Below are positions 1 to 10,394 of a DNA stretch of 64,000 nt, piece after piece. How positions within the stretch are numbered: the stretch's first letter is position 1; each line of letters begins with the position of its first letter. Location of the stretch: NCBI GenBank assembly GCA_003508835.1, contig PUFA01000313.1, positions 1,302,001 to 1,366,000 on the forward strand, given 5' to 3'. This DNA is from Eonycteris spelaea (lineage: Eukaryota; Chordata; Mammalia; Chiroptera; Pteropodidae). The notes beneath the pieces were generated by a model, which was given only the letters and a program-made list of their open reading frames with translations, had not been told where the DNA came from and did not search any database. The position numbers were made by a program, and so were the translations under genes.

Positions 1-345
1 AAAGAATAGTATGGCTAGAAAGGAAAGACATATGGTCACACAACAGTTTGAGGGTGACTTCTTAGAAAGATATATAGCTGCACATCAGAATGAGTAATGA
101 TGACTTCTAGGGTAATCTGTTAATTTTTGCACATTGGGTTACAGCTCCCTCAAAAGCTAGGGCAGCAGTGGGAGTCAGAACCATTAGATTAATTGAGTGA
201 CTCAGCAAGAAAATAATACAGTAAGTGCTGCCTTAAAGGAAACTTGTGGTCTCAGGAAGCAGCTGGGTTAAAAGACTTATAAGGTCAAAGATTGACTTTG
301 ATATTAAAATATGACAGAGAACTCCTGCTGACTTTGCTTTGAGGA
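1..345. other. Unique AT-rich DNA, nothing recognised
   Basis: I see no repeat family, RNA gene or plausible exon here. Stops are frequent in all frames. Confidence 0.5.
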
Positions 346-349
346 GCAC

Positions 350-740
350 CTGTCTTAGTATTCTCAGGTCTATAACAAATACCAAAGATGGTTGACTTAA
401 CAATAGAAAATAATTTTCTCATGGTTCTGGGGATAGAGGTCTGAGATCAGGACGTTAGCATAGTGCTTCTGGTAGACCATCATCCTGGTTTGCAGATGGC
501 AACCTCTTTGTTGCCTACTCACATGGCCTTTCCTTGGTGTGCCACACAAGGAGAGATACTTCCTGTTATGTCTCCTTTTATAAAGACACGATCCTATTGG
601 ATCAGCAACCCCACTTGTATGACTTTATTTAACCTTAATTACCTTCTATAAGGCCTATTTCAAATGCAAGTCACACTGGGGGTTAGGGATACAACATATA
701 TAAATGTATGGGAAACATATCAGTCGACTAGGTTGTCTTT
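350..740 (-). mobile_element. Solo LTR remnant, ERVL-MaLR (MLT1/MST-like)
   Basis: Read on the + strand this is the reverse of a MaLR-type LTR. Landmarks in the expected order are an 'ataacaaatacca' start, a 'ttctcatggttctgg' block near 415, 'tcacatggcctttcc' near 520, a 'cttttataaagaca' block near 576, a 'tattggatcagc' block, 'cttaattacctt' near 635, and 'ggggttagggatacaacata' near 679. It is diverged and has no internal retroviral sequence. The exact subfamily is not certain. Confidence 0.75.
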
Positions 741-794
741 AACAATATTCTGGCTGGTTGGGTAGCTACTTTTGAAACCAGATTCACTAGGTAA

Positions 795-2275
795 TCATAG
801 CGGCATGGTAGTGGCAACAAAATAGACACTATGGACCAGTGGAACAGATCAAGAGTCAGAAGTAAACCATATTTATATGGAAATAATTTTCAAAAAAAGC
901 CAGAATATACGGTGGAGAAAGGAAAGCCTCTTCAATAAATGGTGCTGGAAAACTGGAAAGCCACCTGCAAAAGAAATGAAACTAGACTGTTGTCTATCAC
1001 ACACACACACCAAAATTAACTCAAAATGGATTAAGGACCTGAATATAAGACCTGAAACAATAAAATGCATAGAAGAAAACATAGGAACTAAACTCAAGGA
1101 CCTTGGACTTAAAGAGGATTTTATGAATTTGACCTCAAAGGCAAGGAGAAGTAAAAGCAAAAATAAATGAATGGGACTACATCAAACTAAAAAGCTTCTG
1201 CTCAGCAAAAGAAACATCAACAAGGTAAAGAGACAACCATCCAAATGGGAAAATATATTTGCAAGCAATGCCTCCAATAAGGGCCTAATATCCAAAATAT
1301 ACAAAGAACTCATACAACTCAATAACAACAACAAAAAACAAATGATCCAATCAAAAAATGGGCAGAGGACCTGAACAGACACTTCTCCCTAGAGGACATA
1401 CAAATGGCCAACAAATATATGAAAAGATGCTCAACATGCTAGCTATTAGGGAAATGCAAATCAAAACCACAATGAGATACCATCTCACACCTGTTAGAAT
1501 AGCTATAATCAACAGGACAAGTAATAACAAATGTTGGAGAGGATGTGGAGAAAAGGAACCCTCATACACTGCTGGTGGGACTGCAAATTGGTACAGCCAC
1601 TATGGAAAACAGTGGAGGTTCCTCAAAAAACTAAATTGATCTACCATATGATCCAGCAATCCCTCTACTGGGTATTTACCCCAAAGACTTGAAAACCATA
1701 TCCAAAAAGATATTTGCACACCTATGTTCATAGCAGCATTATTCACAGTGGCCAGACGTGGAAGAACTGAAGTGTCCTGTGATACGATTGTCAAAAGAAG
1801 CTGTGGTACATATACAATGGAATATTACTCAGCCATAAGAAGAGATGAAATACTGCCATTTGCAACAACCTGGATGGACCTCGAGATAATCATGCTAAAC
1901 AAAATAAGGCAGATGGAAAAAGTTGAAAATCACATGGTATAACTTATATGTGGGATGTAAACCTAAAAGCAACAAATGAACAGGGCAAACAGAGACCCGT
2001 GTACATGGACAATGGACTAGTGGTTACCAGAGGGTAAGGGGTTGGGGAGGAGGGAGGGAGGTAGACAGGGTAAAGGGGGTCAAATATAGGGGGATAAGGA
2101 GGGTGAAGTGGGTAAAGGGGATCAAATATATGGTAGCTGAAGGAAACTGGACTCTGGGTGGTAATCACACAATAGAATATATAGATGTCAATTATAATGT
2201 TACTCCTGAAAATTATATAATTGTATTAACCAATGTTACCACAATAAAACTTAAAAAATAAAATAAAATTCATTT
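795..2275 (+). mobile_element. 5'-truncated L1 (LINE-1), 3' part of ORF2 plus 3' UTR
   Basis: The sequence follows the downstream part of L1 ORF2 ('caataaatggtgctggaaaa' near 933, 'cagcattattcacagtggcc' near 1735, 'caatggaatattactcagcc' near 1817). A G-rich 3' UTR (about 2020-2120) and an A-rich tail with AATAAA-like motifs (about 2243-2272) follow. Only the region after the reverse-transcriptase core remains. The reading frame is broken: open stretches at 877-1170, 1171-1374, 1358-1639 and 1724-1942 lie in different frames, so it is dead. The 3' tail, with 'attaaccaatgttaccac' before the A-rich end, resembles L1s of Laurasiatheria, notably bats (from memory). Confidence 0.93.
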
Positions 2276-2389
2276 TTAAGGGGAGCCAGGGGTTGGAGGG
2301 AATGAACTCTGAATACTAGTCTAAGACATTCAAGTAGAAACTTCAAGAGAATTCCATGCTGTTTAGTAAGGAGGTTATACTGTTGGTGT

Positions 2390-2558
2390 TGGTTGGTGGT
2401 GATGGTGGTGGTGGTGGTGTGTGTGTGTTCTAGGGGTGATTATCAGAGAAGTTATATATGCAGAAGCTACTTGGTGTGTGTGTGTGAGAGAAGAGAGAGA
2501 GAGAAGAGAGAGAGAAAGAGAGAGAGAGAGGAGAGAGAGGAGAGAGAAGAGAGAGATT
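2390..2558 (+). repeat. Simple repeats: (GGT/GT)n then (GA)n-rich tract
   Basis: A GGT/GTG-rich run (about 2390-2428) is followed by a short GT run (2473-2486) and a long purine tract of GA and GAGA units (about 2487-2556). Short apparent ORFs across it (Ser/Leu or His-rich) are artefacts of the repeats. Confidence 0.9.
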
Positions 2559-2559
2559 G

Positions 2560-3765
2560 ATTGATTTTGTGATTCCCTATACATGTAATTGCCTCTTGAG
2601 AGATTAGGGAAATGGACGGCAGTCATCGTGAATGTCAGTAGACCAGAAGAAACAGATGAAAATTCTACTTTTTTACCTACCTACTTCTCCAAAAGAAAAG
2701 GCAAGAGAAAAGCTGGACTAAGGTCATGGGGCCGGAGTCATGGATGAGGAGCTGAATGAAGCCTTGGCACACCCAATGCTTTAGAAAATATAGGAGGATT
2801 TCTTTATCTCTAAAATTTGCTTTGAGGTTTAGTGAGTGCTATGCAAAAGCCTTTTAATAAATGCTCTAAGAACATAATCAAACCTAGCACGTTTACATTA
2901 CCAGGCCATTTTGCCATGGAAAGGCAGGGGGTCTAATATGAAATCACTGCACACTGAGTCAGCCTATCTGGTCCTCTAGCCTCCTTATTTTTTTTAAAAT
3001 TTTCCCTCTCCATTGTTCTTTCATTTTACTCTTCTCCCTGACTCAGTAGGCCAGTTCCCCTGACCCACTAAGCTCAATGAGTGGTGATCATTACTTAAAG
3101 TATGTTGATCCATATTATGTGAGATCTACTAAAAACAAAGGCACTGTTACACGACATTAAACGAGAGAAAAGGGAATTCTTGCTGTGAAAGAGTAATGAC
3201 TGACTAGAATCCCAAAGCAGCTAAGATCAGAGGGACAGGGTAGCTGGCAAAGAAGAGAGAAATAGCAAGGAAGAGAAATTCTGTATCTACCAAGAATATA
3301 AATGTCAAGAAAGACATAGCAGCTAGTACTAGAAGGTGATGAAAATTTAAATGCCCATTCACCTCCTTTGAGGATTGCTCAGCGTGTATGTTTACATGTC
3401 AATGTCACCCTAGCTGTTTTTTCCTAAATTTTAAAAACTTTTTCCTTGTCTCTTGCTAGGTAGGGGTACTAAAGCAACTCTCTTTCTTTAATTTGATGCT
3501 CCCATCCCTTGTTCCAATTCGTAGTTTCAATGGCCTCACTTACACTTTATTTTTGCTTATCCCTAAATCTCCCACTCCCCACTCCAACCCCAAATCCTAG
3601 CCTCAATCCAAAGGTCAGCTCATTAGTTTAGATGTATGCATATGCTACTTCCAGGCTGTTTTTAGCATCAGGCGAGACAAATCATTCACGTGGTCATCAG
3701 AACATGATCTACTCTAATTTTCCTCAGCAATTATGAGAGAGTTCAGAGTCAGATTATATAGCAAT
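2560..3765. other. Unique DNA, no feature recognised
   Basis: No gene, RNA or confidently named repeat is visible. A pyrimidine-rich patch lies at about 2985-3045. Diverged ancient repeats may be present but I cannot support a family. Confidence 0.45.
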
Positions 3766-3769
3766 TCAA

Positions 3770-4680
3770 CATTAGGAAAAGATCAATAAATATTGACTGT
3801 CTATGTACTTAGGATAAAACAATATGCTAGTTCTCATGCAGACACAAAGAGAACAAATACAAAGCCTCTACTTTTGCAGAGCAGTCTGTTTAATTAGACA
3901 AACAGATATGTAAACAGATCCTTTCACTACAATGTAGCAATTACAGTGATGCTGAAAAATACAGAACATTGGGGAGAGGAAAGAATAAAAAATGTAAAGG
4001 GTTTCAGTTAACCTGAATCTGCTTCAGAAGGTCAAAGAAGACTTTCTGAAGAAAGTGATGCTTTAGCTTGAGTTTTAAATGAGTAGGCGGGTTCCTACTT
4101 ATAGGGCTTTTGTACATTTTTATACAGTCTGTTCTGCTTGTAAAACTTTTCTCCCAAGTCTTTGAGTCGCTTGTTTCTTATTGACCTTCATGTTTTAGTT
4201 TACATGTTCCATTTCTAGAGGGGCCTTGCTGATTACCTTAAGTCCCACTACCTTACTCTCCTTTATAGTATTTACTTGTTTACTTGTTTGGTATTATCTT
4301 CCCAACTCTTCAAGAGGATACAAATCTTGCCTATCTTCTTCCCCATTATGACCAGTGTTTGTGATATAATTTAGGTACTCAATAAGTGCTTGCTATATAA
4401 ATGCACAAATCATGATGAAGCACAGTGTGCAGGACAAGAAAGTTATAGTTATGAATGTGGCAGCTGTGACAGGCAGGAAGCCAGGTTATAAGGGGTGTTA
4501 TTGTTAGGTTAAATAATTTATCCTGGAGTATAAAGAATTACTGAGTGCTTTTATGCTGGTGAGTAATATGATGAAAATTACACTTAAGAAAGGGTACTTT
4601 GGCATCAGGAAGGAACAAATGATAAAAGCTGGAATCAGTGAAAGAGGATGGAGTTTGGCTGTTCCTCTAGCTAGCTAGGC
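3770..4680 (-). mobile_element. L2 (LINE-2) fragments, mostly reverse oriented
   Basis: The start ('gatcaataaatattgactg') is the reversed L2 tail. It runs through text matching the L2 3' region: 'gatgctttagcttgagtttt' near 4058, and 'ttatcctggagtataaagaa' near 4519 with 'agtaatatgatgaaaattac' near 4562. A piece at about 4100-4415 reads in the opposite sense ('aggtactcaataagtgcttg') and may be a second L2 fragment inserted in the first. Divergence is high, as expected for L2. Confidence 0.65.
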
Positions 4681-4689
4681 ATTGATTCT

Positions 4690-4970
4690 CTCTTTGGGCA
4701 ATTCCTTTCTTCCCAAGTTGTCAATTCTTAAGTATACACTGATTTTGTAGTAGTTAACTATATGTATTTCAATTTCAATCAAAGAATTATTATTACAAGT
4801 TATGTATTTCTGAAAATTTCTTCTGGTTCTACATTCAGAAATAGGAAAATATTTTTGTGTTTATATATACACCCATGCATGTCATAATAAAATATTATCT
4901 CCATAAAAATAAAACTAACTTTCTTTCAATAAAACAACCATGGAACTGAAAAGAACATTGGAGATCATGC
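4690..4970. other. AT-rich spacer, nothing recognised
   Basis: Short, AT-rich and without a recognisable repeat or ORF. Confidence 0.5.
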
Positions 4971-4973
4971 AGT

Positions 4974-5288
4974 CAGGTGCTCTTCATTAGAAATGCACTG
5001 CAATTCACATATATAGTTTTTAAATTTTCTAGTACCCACATTAAAAGACAAAAGTAAAACCAACACAAATAATTTGAATAATACATCCAAAGTACTGTCA
5101 TTTCAACTATAATCAATATAAATATAATGAGATATTTTACGTTCTTGTGTATGCTTGTATATTTATGTATCAAAATCTAGTGTGTGTTTTAGAGTTCAGC
5201 CCATTCCAATTTGGACCAGGCCCATTTCAAGTTATCTATATCCACCTGTGAGTTGGGATCTACCATATTGGGCAGCATAGATAATGTC
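4974..5288. mobile_element. Non-autonomous hAT-type (Charlie-like) DNA transposon relic
   Basis: The left end 'caggtgctcttcattaga' and the right end 'ccatattgggcagcatag' form a diverged terminal inverted repeat pair. Between them are landmarks of a common mammalian hAT element: 'taaattttctagtacccaca' near 5021, 'gagatattttacgttc' near 5129 and 'aggcccatttcaagttatct' near 5218. It is about 315 bp and carries no transposase. Confidence 0.78.
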
Positions 5289-5289
5289 A

Positions 5290-6260
5290 AGCCTTGATTG
5301 TATAGATGCGGTAAATGGGAAGATAAAGGACTCCAAGGAGGCAGTGAAAGCCCAAGGACACACAAGTTGTACTTTTGTCTGCTAATCCAAGCAACCAAAG
5401 AATGAACACAAAGAACTCACAGGGACACTTTGTATGGCCTTTGATTTTGGTCTTTTGTGAAACACCCCTATACCTTCCTAGCAGGCTATTCCTCCGATGC
5501 ACTATTTCCAGTGTGACCCGTAACCCTGGGTCACCAACTCCCCAAAGAAGGTGGCTTGGCTAAAGCATAGCATCTGTCTGCATGTAGCTACTTTTTGGGT
5601 AGCAGGCATTATCAGCAAGGAAAAAAGCAATTCCTTTGGTACTAACTGTCACTCAGGATTTGTAGAAACAACGATTTGCTGAAAAGAATATGCTCCGGGG
5701 GACTGACAGGGCTTTCTGTCTTAGGCTTTGGTTTAACAACAGGAGATGTCAATCGCAAACAATTGAGCTACTGCTCCAGGATTTAGGATCACTCCAAGCT
5801 TTTTAGGCAGAGATTTTTTGAACCATCAGCTCATTGAGTGCACATACATAGCCATTCCCCCGCACACCCACATATACGGGCATGGAGAATTTATCACAGG
5901 GAAGGTAATTCTTCCCTTGAAATTACTGTTTGGGCTTCTTTCCTGCAGTCACTACTCAGGCCTCTCCATGGTTTCCACCTGGGTGGATGAACTCATCTAT
6001 TCTTTAAAGCGAGAAAACATAAAGAAATAAGAATAAGAGCATGCATCTCTACCTAGTTTCTCCAAAACTTTTTTTTAATATCATGGCATGCATAGATATT
6101 GTACAATTATCTAGGAAATGGATAAAACTGATCTTTAGGTTGGGGAAGGGTATTGCTGAGAAGAATCAGTATATCAGATACACCTGAAAACCTTTTTCAG
6201 ACCAAGTGATATTCTATGTCACTCTGGTTGGAAAATGTCAAATACATATTAATATGTTGA
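5290..6260. other. Unique DNA, no feature recognised
   Basis: Short open frames (5375-5563, 5818-6030) lack family resemblance, a start context and splice context. I regard the stretch as non-coding. Confidence 0.45.
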
Positions 6261-6264
6261 TTGA

Positions 6265-6660
6265 TTGATTCATTCACCCATGAATATACTCAACAAATAT
6301 ATATGAAATGCCTGCCACGTGCCAGACACTGTTGTAAGCATCGAGGAATATAACATTGAAAAGTTAGAAAGGAATCAGCTCTCATTGATTTAAGATTCAG
6401 CAATGAGTCTGGAAAGGTGATTCGACAGCTGAAAATACAATAATTTCAAATATTAATAAATATTATGAAGTTTATAAAAATAGTGAGATAGACAGTGACT
6501 GGAGTTTAGGCACAGATAGGAAACTATTATAGAAATGAGGGGTCCTCTCTGAGTAGAAATTTGAGCTGATACCTGAAAGGTATGACACATCTGGTGTTCA
6601 AAAGGCTTGGAAGAGAAAATGTGGCCTCAGAAAGAATACAGCAGATGTTAAGGCCCTGAA
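6265..6660 (-). mobile_element. L2 3'-end fragment
   Basis: This is the reverse complement of the L2 3' region. 'cgtgccagacactgttgtaa' (about 6318) sits next to a reversed 'aataaatattt'-type tail (about 6290). It then continues as 'gagctgatacctgaaaggta' (about 6564) and 'gttaaggccctgaaa' (about 6648). It ends just before an L1 segment. Confidence 0.78.
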
Positions 6661-6689
6661 ACCCCCGAAAATTTAGGCAAAAGACAATG

Positions 6690-6796
6690 ACAGATGTTTT
6701 CACAACTTCTATTTAATATTGTACTAGGTGGTTTCTAGTCAGGGCATTCAGGCAAGAAAAATAATTAAAGGCTTTTACATTGAAAAGTCTGAGCTG
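6690..6796 (+). mobile_element. L1 ORF2 fragment (reverse-transcriptase region), left half of a split copy
   Basis: The sequence matches the L1 reverse-transcriptase segment ahead of the catalytic YxDD motif ('ttcacaacttctatttaata' near 6700, then 'gcattcaggcaagaaaaata' near 6744). It breaks off near 6796 and continues in register at about 7438 after an inserted LTR. Frameshifts and stops make it non-functional. Confidence 0.75.
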
Positions 6797-7437
6797 TTTT
6801 TTACTCACAACACTCTGACACCAAATGTTGTGTTTTTCCCACATGAAACAATTCTCAACTCTACAGGGTATCCTATAATTTCAATTAAAATCTGACACTA
6901 ATTACCCAGAGCTAGTACAGACCCCACAGCTTGAGGGCTCAGTTCCATACGACTGCTCACACTTCAGACTGAGGGAAAGTATTTACTTACTATTACTGAT
7001 TTATTATATGAGATAAACTCAAACCAGCCAAATGGTTAAAAAAAAAAAAAAAGGGCGTAGGGCAAGTTATTGAGAAAGGGGCATGAGCTTCCATGACATC
7101 TCTGGGTGTGTCCCCCTTCCAGTACCTTGATGTGTTCACCAACTCAGAAGCTTCCAAACCCCATCATTTAGGGGTTATTAGATATTTCATTATGTAGATA
7201 TAATGATTAAATCATTGGCCATTGGCAATTAAACTGGATCTCAAGTCCCTCTTTCTCCTTGGAGATCAGGGAGTGGGACTGGAAAGTCCATCTTCTTATG
7301 CCTTCATCTTTCTGACAACCAGGCCCCTATTTTGAAACTACCTTGCCCTGCCCCCAGCCATCAGTTATCTCAAAGGTTTTAGAAAGCTGTGCCAGGAACT
7401 GGAGACAAAGGCCAAATACTTATTTTTATTATATCAA
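6797..7437. mobile_element. Inserted LTR (probably ERVL, MLT2-like) splitting an L1
   Basis: This block interrupts an otherwise collinear L1 ORF2. It holds landmarks of an old mammalian ERVL-class LTR: 'gggcatgagcttccatgaca' near 7079, 'aaatcattggccattggcaa' near 7209, and 'gctgtgccaggaactggaga' near 7386. A 15-base A run lies at about 7039-7053. I could not define its ends to the base or find a target-site duplication. The subfamily name is tentative. Confidence 0.65.
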
Positions 7438-8200
7438 CAGAATAGATGAACTAAAACTATCTTTATATGAATATGACATGATTTTACATGTGGAAAAATA
7501 CTCAATCCACACAAAAGTATTGAACTAATAGACAAGTTCAGCAAGTTACAAGATTACAAATCAATATTACGAAAACAGTTATTTCTTATAACTCTCAATG
7601 ATCAAAAAAAATAAAAATTAATAAATTAGTCCAATTTACAAAAGTAGCCAAAGAATAAAATATTTAATAATACATTCAGAAAAAGAAGTTGTCCAAAACT
7701 TGTACTCTAAAAGCCACAAAATATTGTTTGGAAAAAGTTGAAGAATACCTAAATAAGTAAAACTCATCCCATATTCATGGATCAGGAGGCAGTATTGCCA
7801 ATCAAAAAATACTCCCAAAAAAAGCTATAGATTCAGCTGTAATCCTAATCAATATTTCAGCTGCTGTTTTTGCACATAATGACAAGCTTATTTTAAAGAT
7901 TCATATGGAGATCCATGGGGCCCAGAAGAGCCCAAATGATCCTGAAAAAGAACAAAATTGGATTACTCACACTTTTCCTATTTCAAAACTTACTACAGTT
8001 TCCAAGGCAGTACGTACCAACGCAGATTAAACATAGCAATTAATGAAAAAAAAATTTAAGGTCCACAAATAAACTGATACATTTGTGGTCAGTTGAATGC
8101 CAGACAATAATGTCAAAGTTTATTCAATGGGGAAAATCATCTTTTCAACAAATAGTCAAAACGATTAAATAATTTGACAACTGTATCTACATGCAAATAA
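7438..8200 (+). mobile_element. L1 ORF2 fragment, right half of the split copy
   Basis: It resumes L1 ORF2 at the catalytic region ('gaatatgacatgattttaca' near 7469) and runs on through 'ttcagcaagttacaagatta' (about 7536), 'atattcatggatcaggaggc' (about 7771) and 'cattatggag'-type text to 'tcttttcaacaaatagtcaa' (about 8140). Many indels and stops place it among the older L1M-type copies. Confidence 0.85.
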
Positions 8201-8585
8201 AGTTAGACCCAGAATATACTTGGGTACATTCTGTATATAGAGTGCCAGTCTTACCTAGAAAAATAATCTAGCCAAATATGCATCACCTCACAAACCTAGT
8301 CTTATATCTTATGTGGAAATTACAAAATAAACTAGAAAAAAAATGGTAACAAGCATAGTACAGTCAAGATTGAATTAAATTAATATGAGCTCTCCAATAA
8401 TCTGCTTTTTTGTAGTAAGTTTCCCATAATTGGTGTTCAAAAAGATGCCTGATGACTTTTGGTGAGGATTACAGTTAAGGACGATCCCTATACTGGGTTT
8501 ATACAGAGAGAAAAGTCAGGGAAGTACAGTAGAAATAAAATTGCAAAGCTAGTATCTTTTGACCCAAGGGTAAATAATCCTAAAA
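8200..8585. other. AT-rich DNA, probably L1 tail or unique sequence
   Basis: No clear continuation of L1 beyond about 8200 and no other family visible. Confidence 0.4.
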
Positions 8586-8586
8586 A

Positions 8587-8629
<43 letters not shown>
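8587..8629 (+). repeat. (TCTA)n microsatellite
   Basis: About ten near-perfect TATC/TCTA units. They account for the 'YLSI' repeats in an apparent ORF at 8459-8755, which is therefore spurious. Confidence 0.97.
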
Positions 8630-8639
8630 TCACTTTATG

Positions 8640-8810
8640 AACCACCTCTTAAAATCACTTTGTACTTCTTTAACATGCTAATTCCTGGGTTTCATCCTAT
8701 ACCTATTATGTCAGAATTTCTAGGAAGAAGACCAAAGATTCTGAGTTTTTTGTAACTTGTCCCTCAGGAGATGGTTATGAGAATTAAAATTGGAAAAACA
8801 CTGCTTTATA
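8640..8810. mobile_element. Possible MER5/MER20-like hAT fragment
   Basis: 'catgctaattcctgggtttc' (about 8674) and 'gtcagaatttctaggaagaa' (about 8710) resemble the core of MER5/MER20-type elements, and 'ttggaaaaacactg' (about 8790) resembles a terminal repeat. It is too diverged to be sure. Confidence 0.4.
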
Positions 8811-8814
8811 AGAA

Positions 8815-9880
8815 AGTAAACAGGGTATTTCAGTTATGAGTCAATTTTGCAAGTGTCAGAGTCTATTGTAAAATGCAATTGTTAGAACCACAGGGGTTTT
8901 GTGCTTAAGGTGTTAAAGCCAATGCTTTTTTCCCAGAATCTTCAGTAAATCATCTCTTATAGTTTTTGATCTGCACTAAACCTGTCCTTGACCATGCATT
9001 TCAGCTGTGTATGCCCTTGAATCTCCCACATCAAATAGCATTATAATTAGGTATCATTTGTTCAGATTTCTGTTTAAACTTTTTATTGTTCTTGGAATAT
9101 TATTAAGTTTGTTTCTAAGATTCTGGTTCATACTATAGTAGCTATAATGCTACTCTTTGTCTGACAAGCAGGTTTCACCATCATTTTATGTCTGGTTCCT
9201 TTGGGAATCTGCTCTGAATCCATGTGGTACCCACGGATTGTAGGGCTTTTGATCATGTGATTCTCACCTGGAGCCACAGAGAGAGGTCATCACCTCCAAC
9301 ATTGTTCCATTGTTGAACAATGAAATACTTCCACCCCTGTAACTGTTCAATAACAAGTATGTATCCCAATCTGGAACAATTAGAGTCTATACCAGCACTT
9401 CTTTCCTCCAGAGAAAGCCTAAAATTATAGTCTCTTTTAGCTGAAGACACTAAGCTTTGGAAGAATGAGGTTATCCATGGCCTTTTCAACAAATTAAAGT
9501 GGAAATGGAGCTGAGGAGTGCTTGCCCCTCACCTCAAGTCTATAGAAAGGAGTTTCAAAAGGACCACATGAATGTCTTAATTTGTGTTCCTTACAGTTTG
9601 GCCTAATTCTCATTCACACCAGAGGAAACTAAAGGGCATGAGACAAGTTAGCTATCCATTGGTAGGCCAAAATAACATTTTCATAGGCCTGCTTATAACT
9701 TCCTGAGTTTGTTGTGAGGATCCATGAGAGTTTCCTGTAAGACTTGAAGGGTCATGTCATATTATGATTGGTTCTAAATAAGATGGGCACCTGCAGTAGT
9801 AACAGACACTTGTAGAGAGAAAATGTAGGTATTTGAAGATGCCTGGGGGTTAAAATCAATGTTAGAGAGGAGCCTGAAAA
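8815..9880. other. Unique DNA, no feature recognised
   Basis: No repeat or exon could be supported. A short inverted repeat 'cattgttccattgttgaacaatg'-like structure lies at about 9299-9322; it is small and may be chance. Confidence 0.45.
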
Positions 9881-9884
9881 AAGA

Positions 9885-10390
9885 TTAAGCTGCCGTTGTT
9901 CTGGCTACCAATCCACCTGTTTCTTAAACATCACTTGTCTCTTTCTACATCTACTCCTTGCCTTGGAGGCTGACCTGATACACTATGTCACAGGACTGCT
10001 TTGCCCTTTGGTTTCCAGTCAGGTTTCCCAATGAGAATTAACAGCAGAAGATCCGAAGGAAGGAGGAGACTAGTTCAGAATGTTTGTTTCCTGCCTCTTT
10101 TCCTTCGAGGTCCTCCAGCCTGTCAAATCTCTTCCTGTTCCTCTTGTATTGACATTCTCTACATGACTGTCTCCTTCTACGCACTGGTGACTACTCTATC
10201 CCTTCATCCATTCGGGCCTAGAGATGTTAATTCCCACTACCACTACCGAGGTTACTTCAGTCCTCCTTATGGTTTGCCTATGTTCCATCTACAATTTTGT
10301 AAACAGTCTCTTTTAAAGTAAACCTTCTTTAAATTTTTCCAGATTTGAGTGTACCACCTGCATCTTGTGGGAATATGATTGATACAGCCC
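9885..10390 (+). mobile_element. Ancient LTR-like element
   Basis: The order of landmarks matches an old mammalian LTR-like repeat that I remember but cannot name safely: 'tggtttccagtcaggtttcc' near 10009, 'agcctgtcaaatctcttcct' near 10118, 'acatgactgtctccttctac' near 10161, 'gttacttcag' near 10251. The end region has 'taaaccttctttaaa' near 10319 and a terminal 'gattgatacag'. The open frame at 10001-10321 runs inside the element and has no protein-family features. Confidence 0.6.
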
Positions 10391-10394
10391 CCTT

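Noticed and set aside
1724..1942. Possible functional L1 ORF2 piece
   Set aside because: It is only a 72-codon remnant; upstream frames are shifted and the element is 5'-truncated, so nothing functional can be made.
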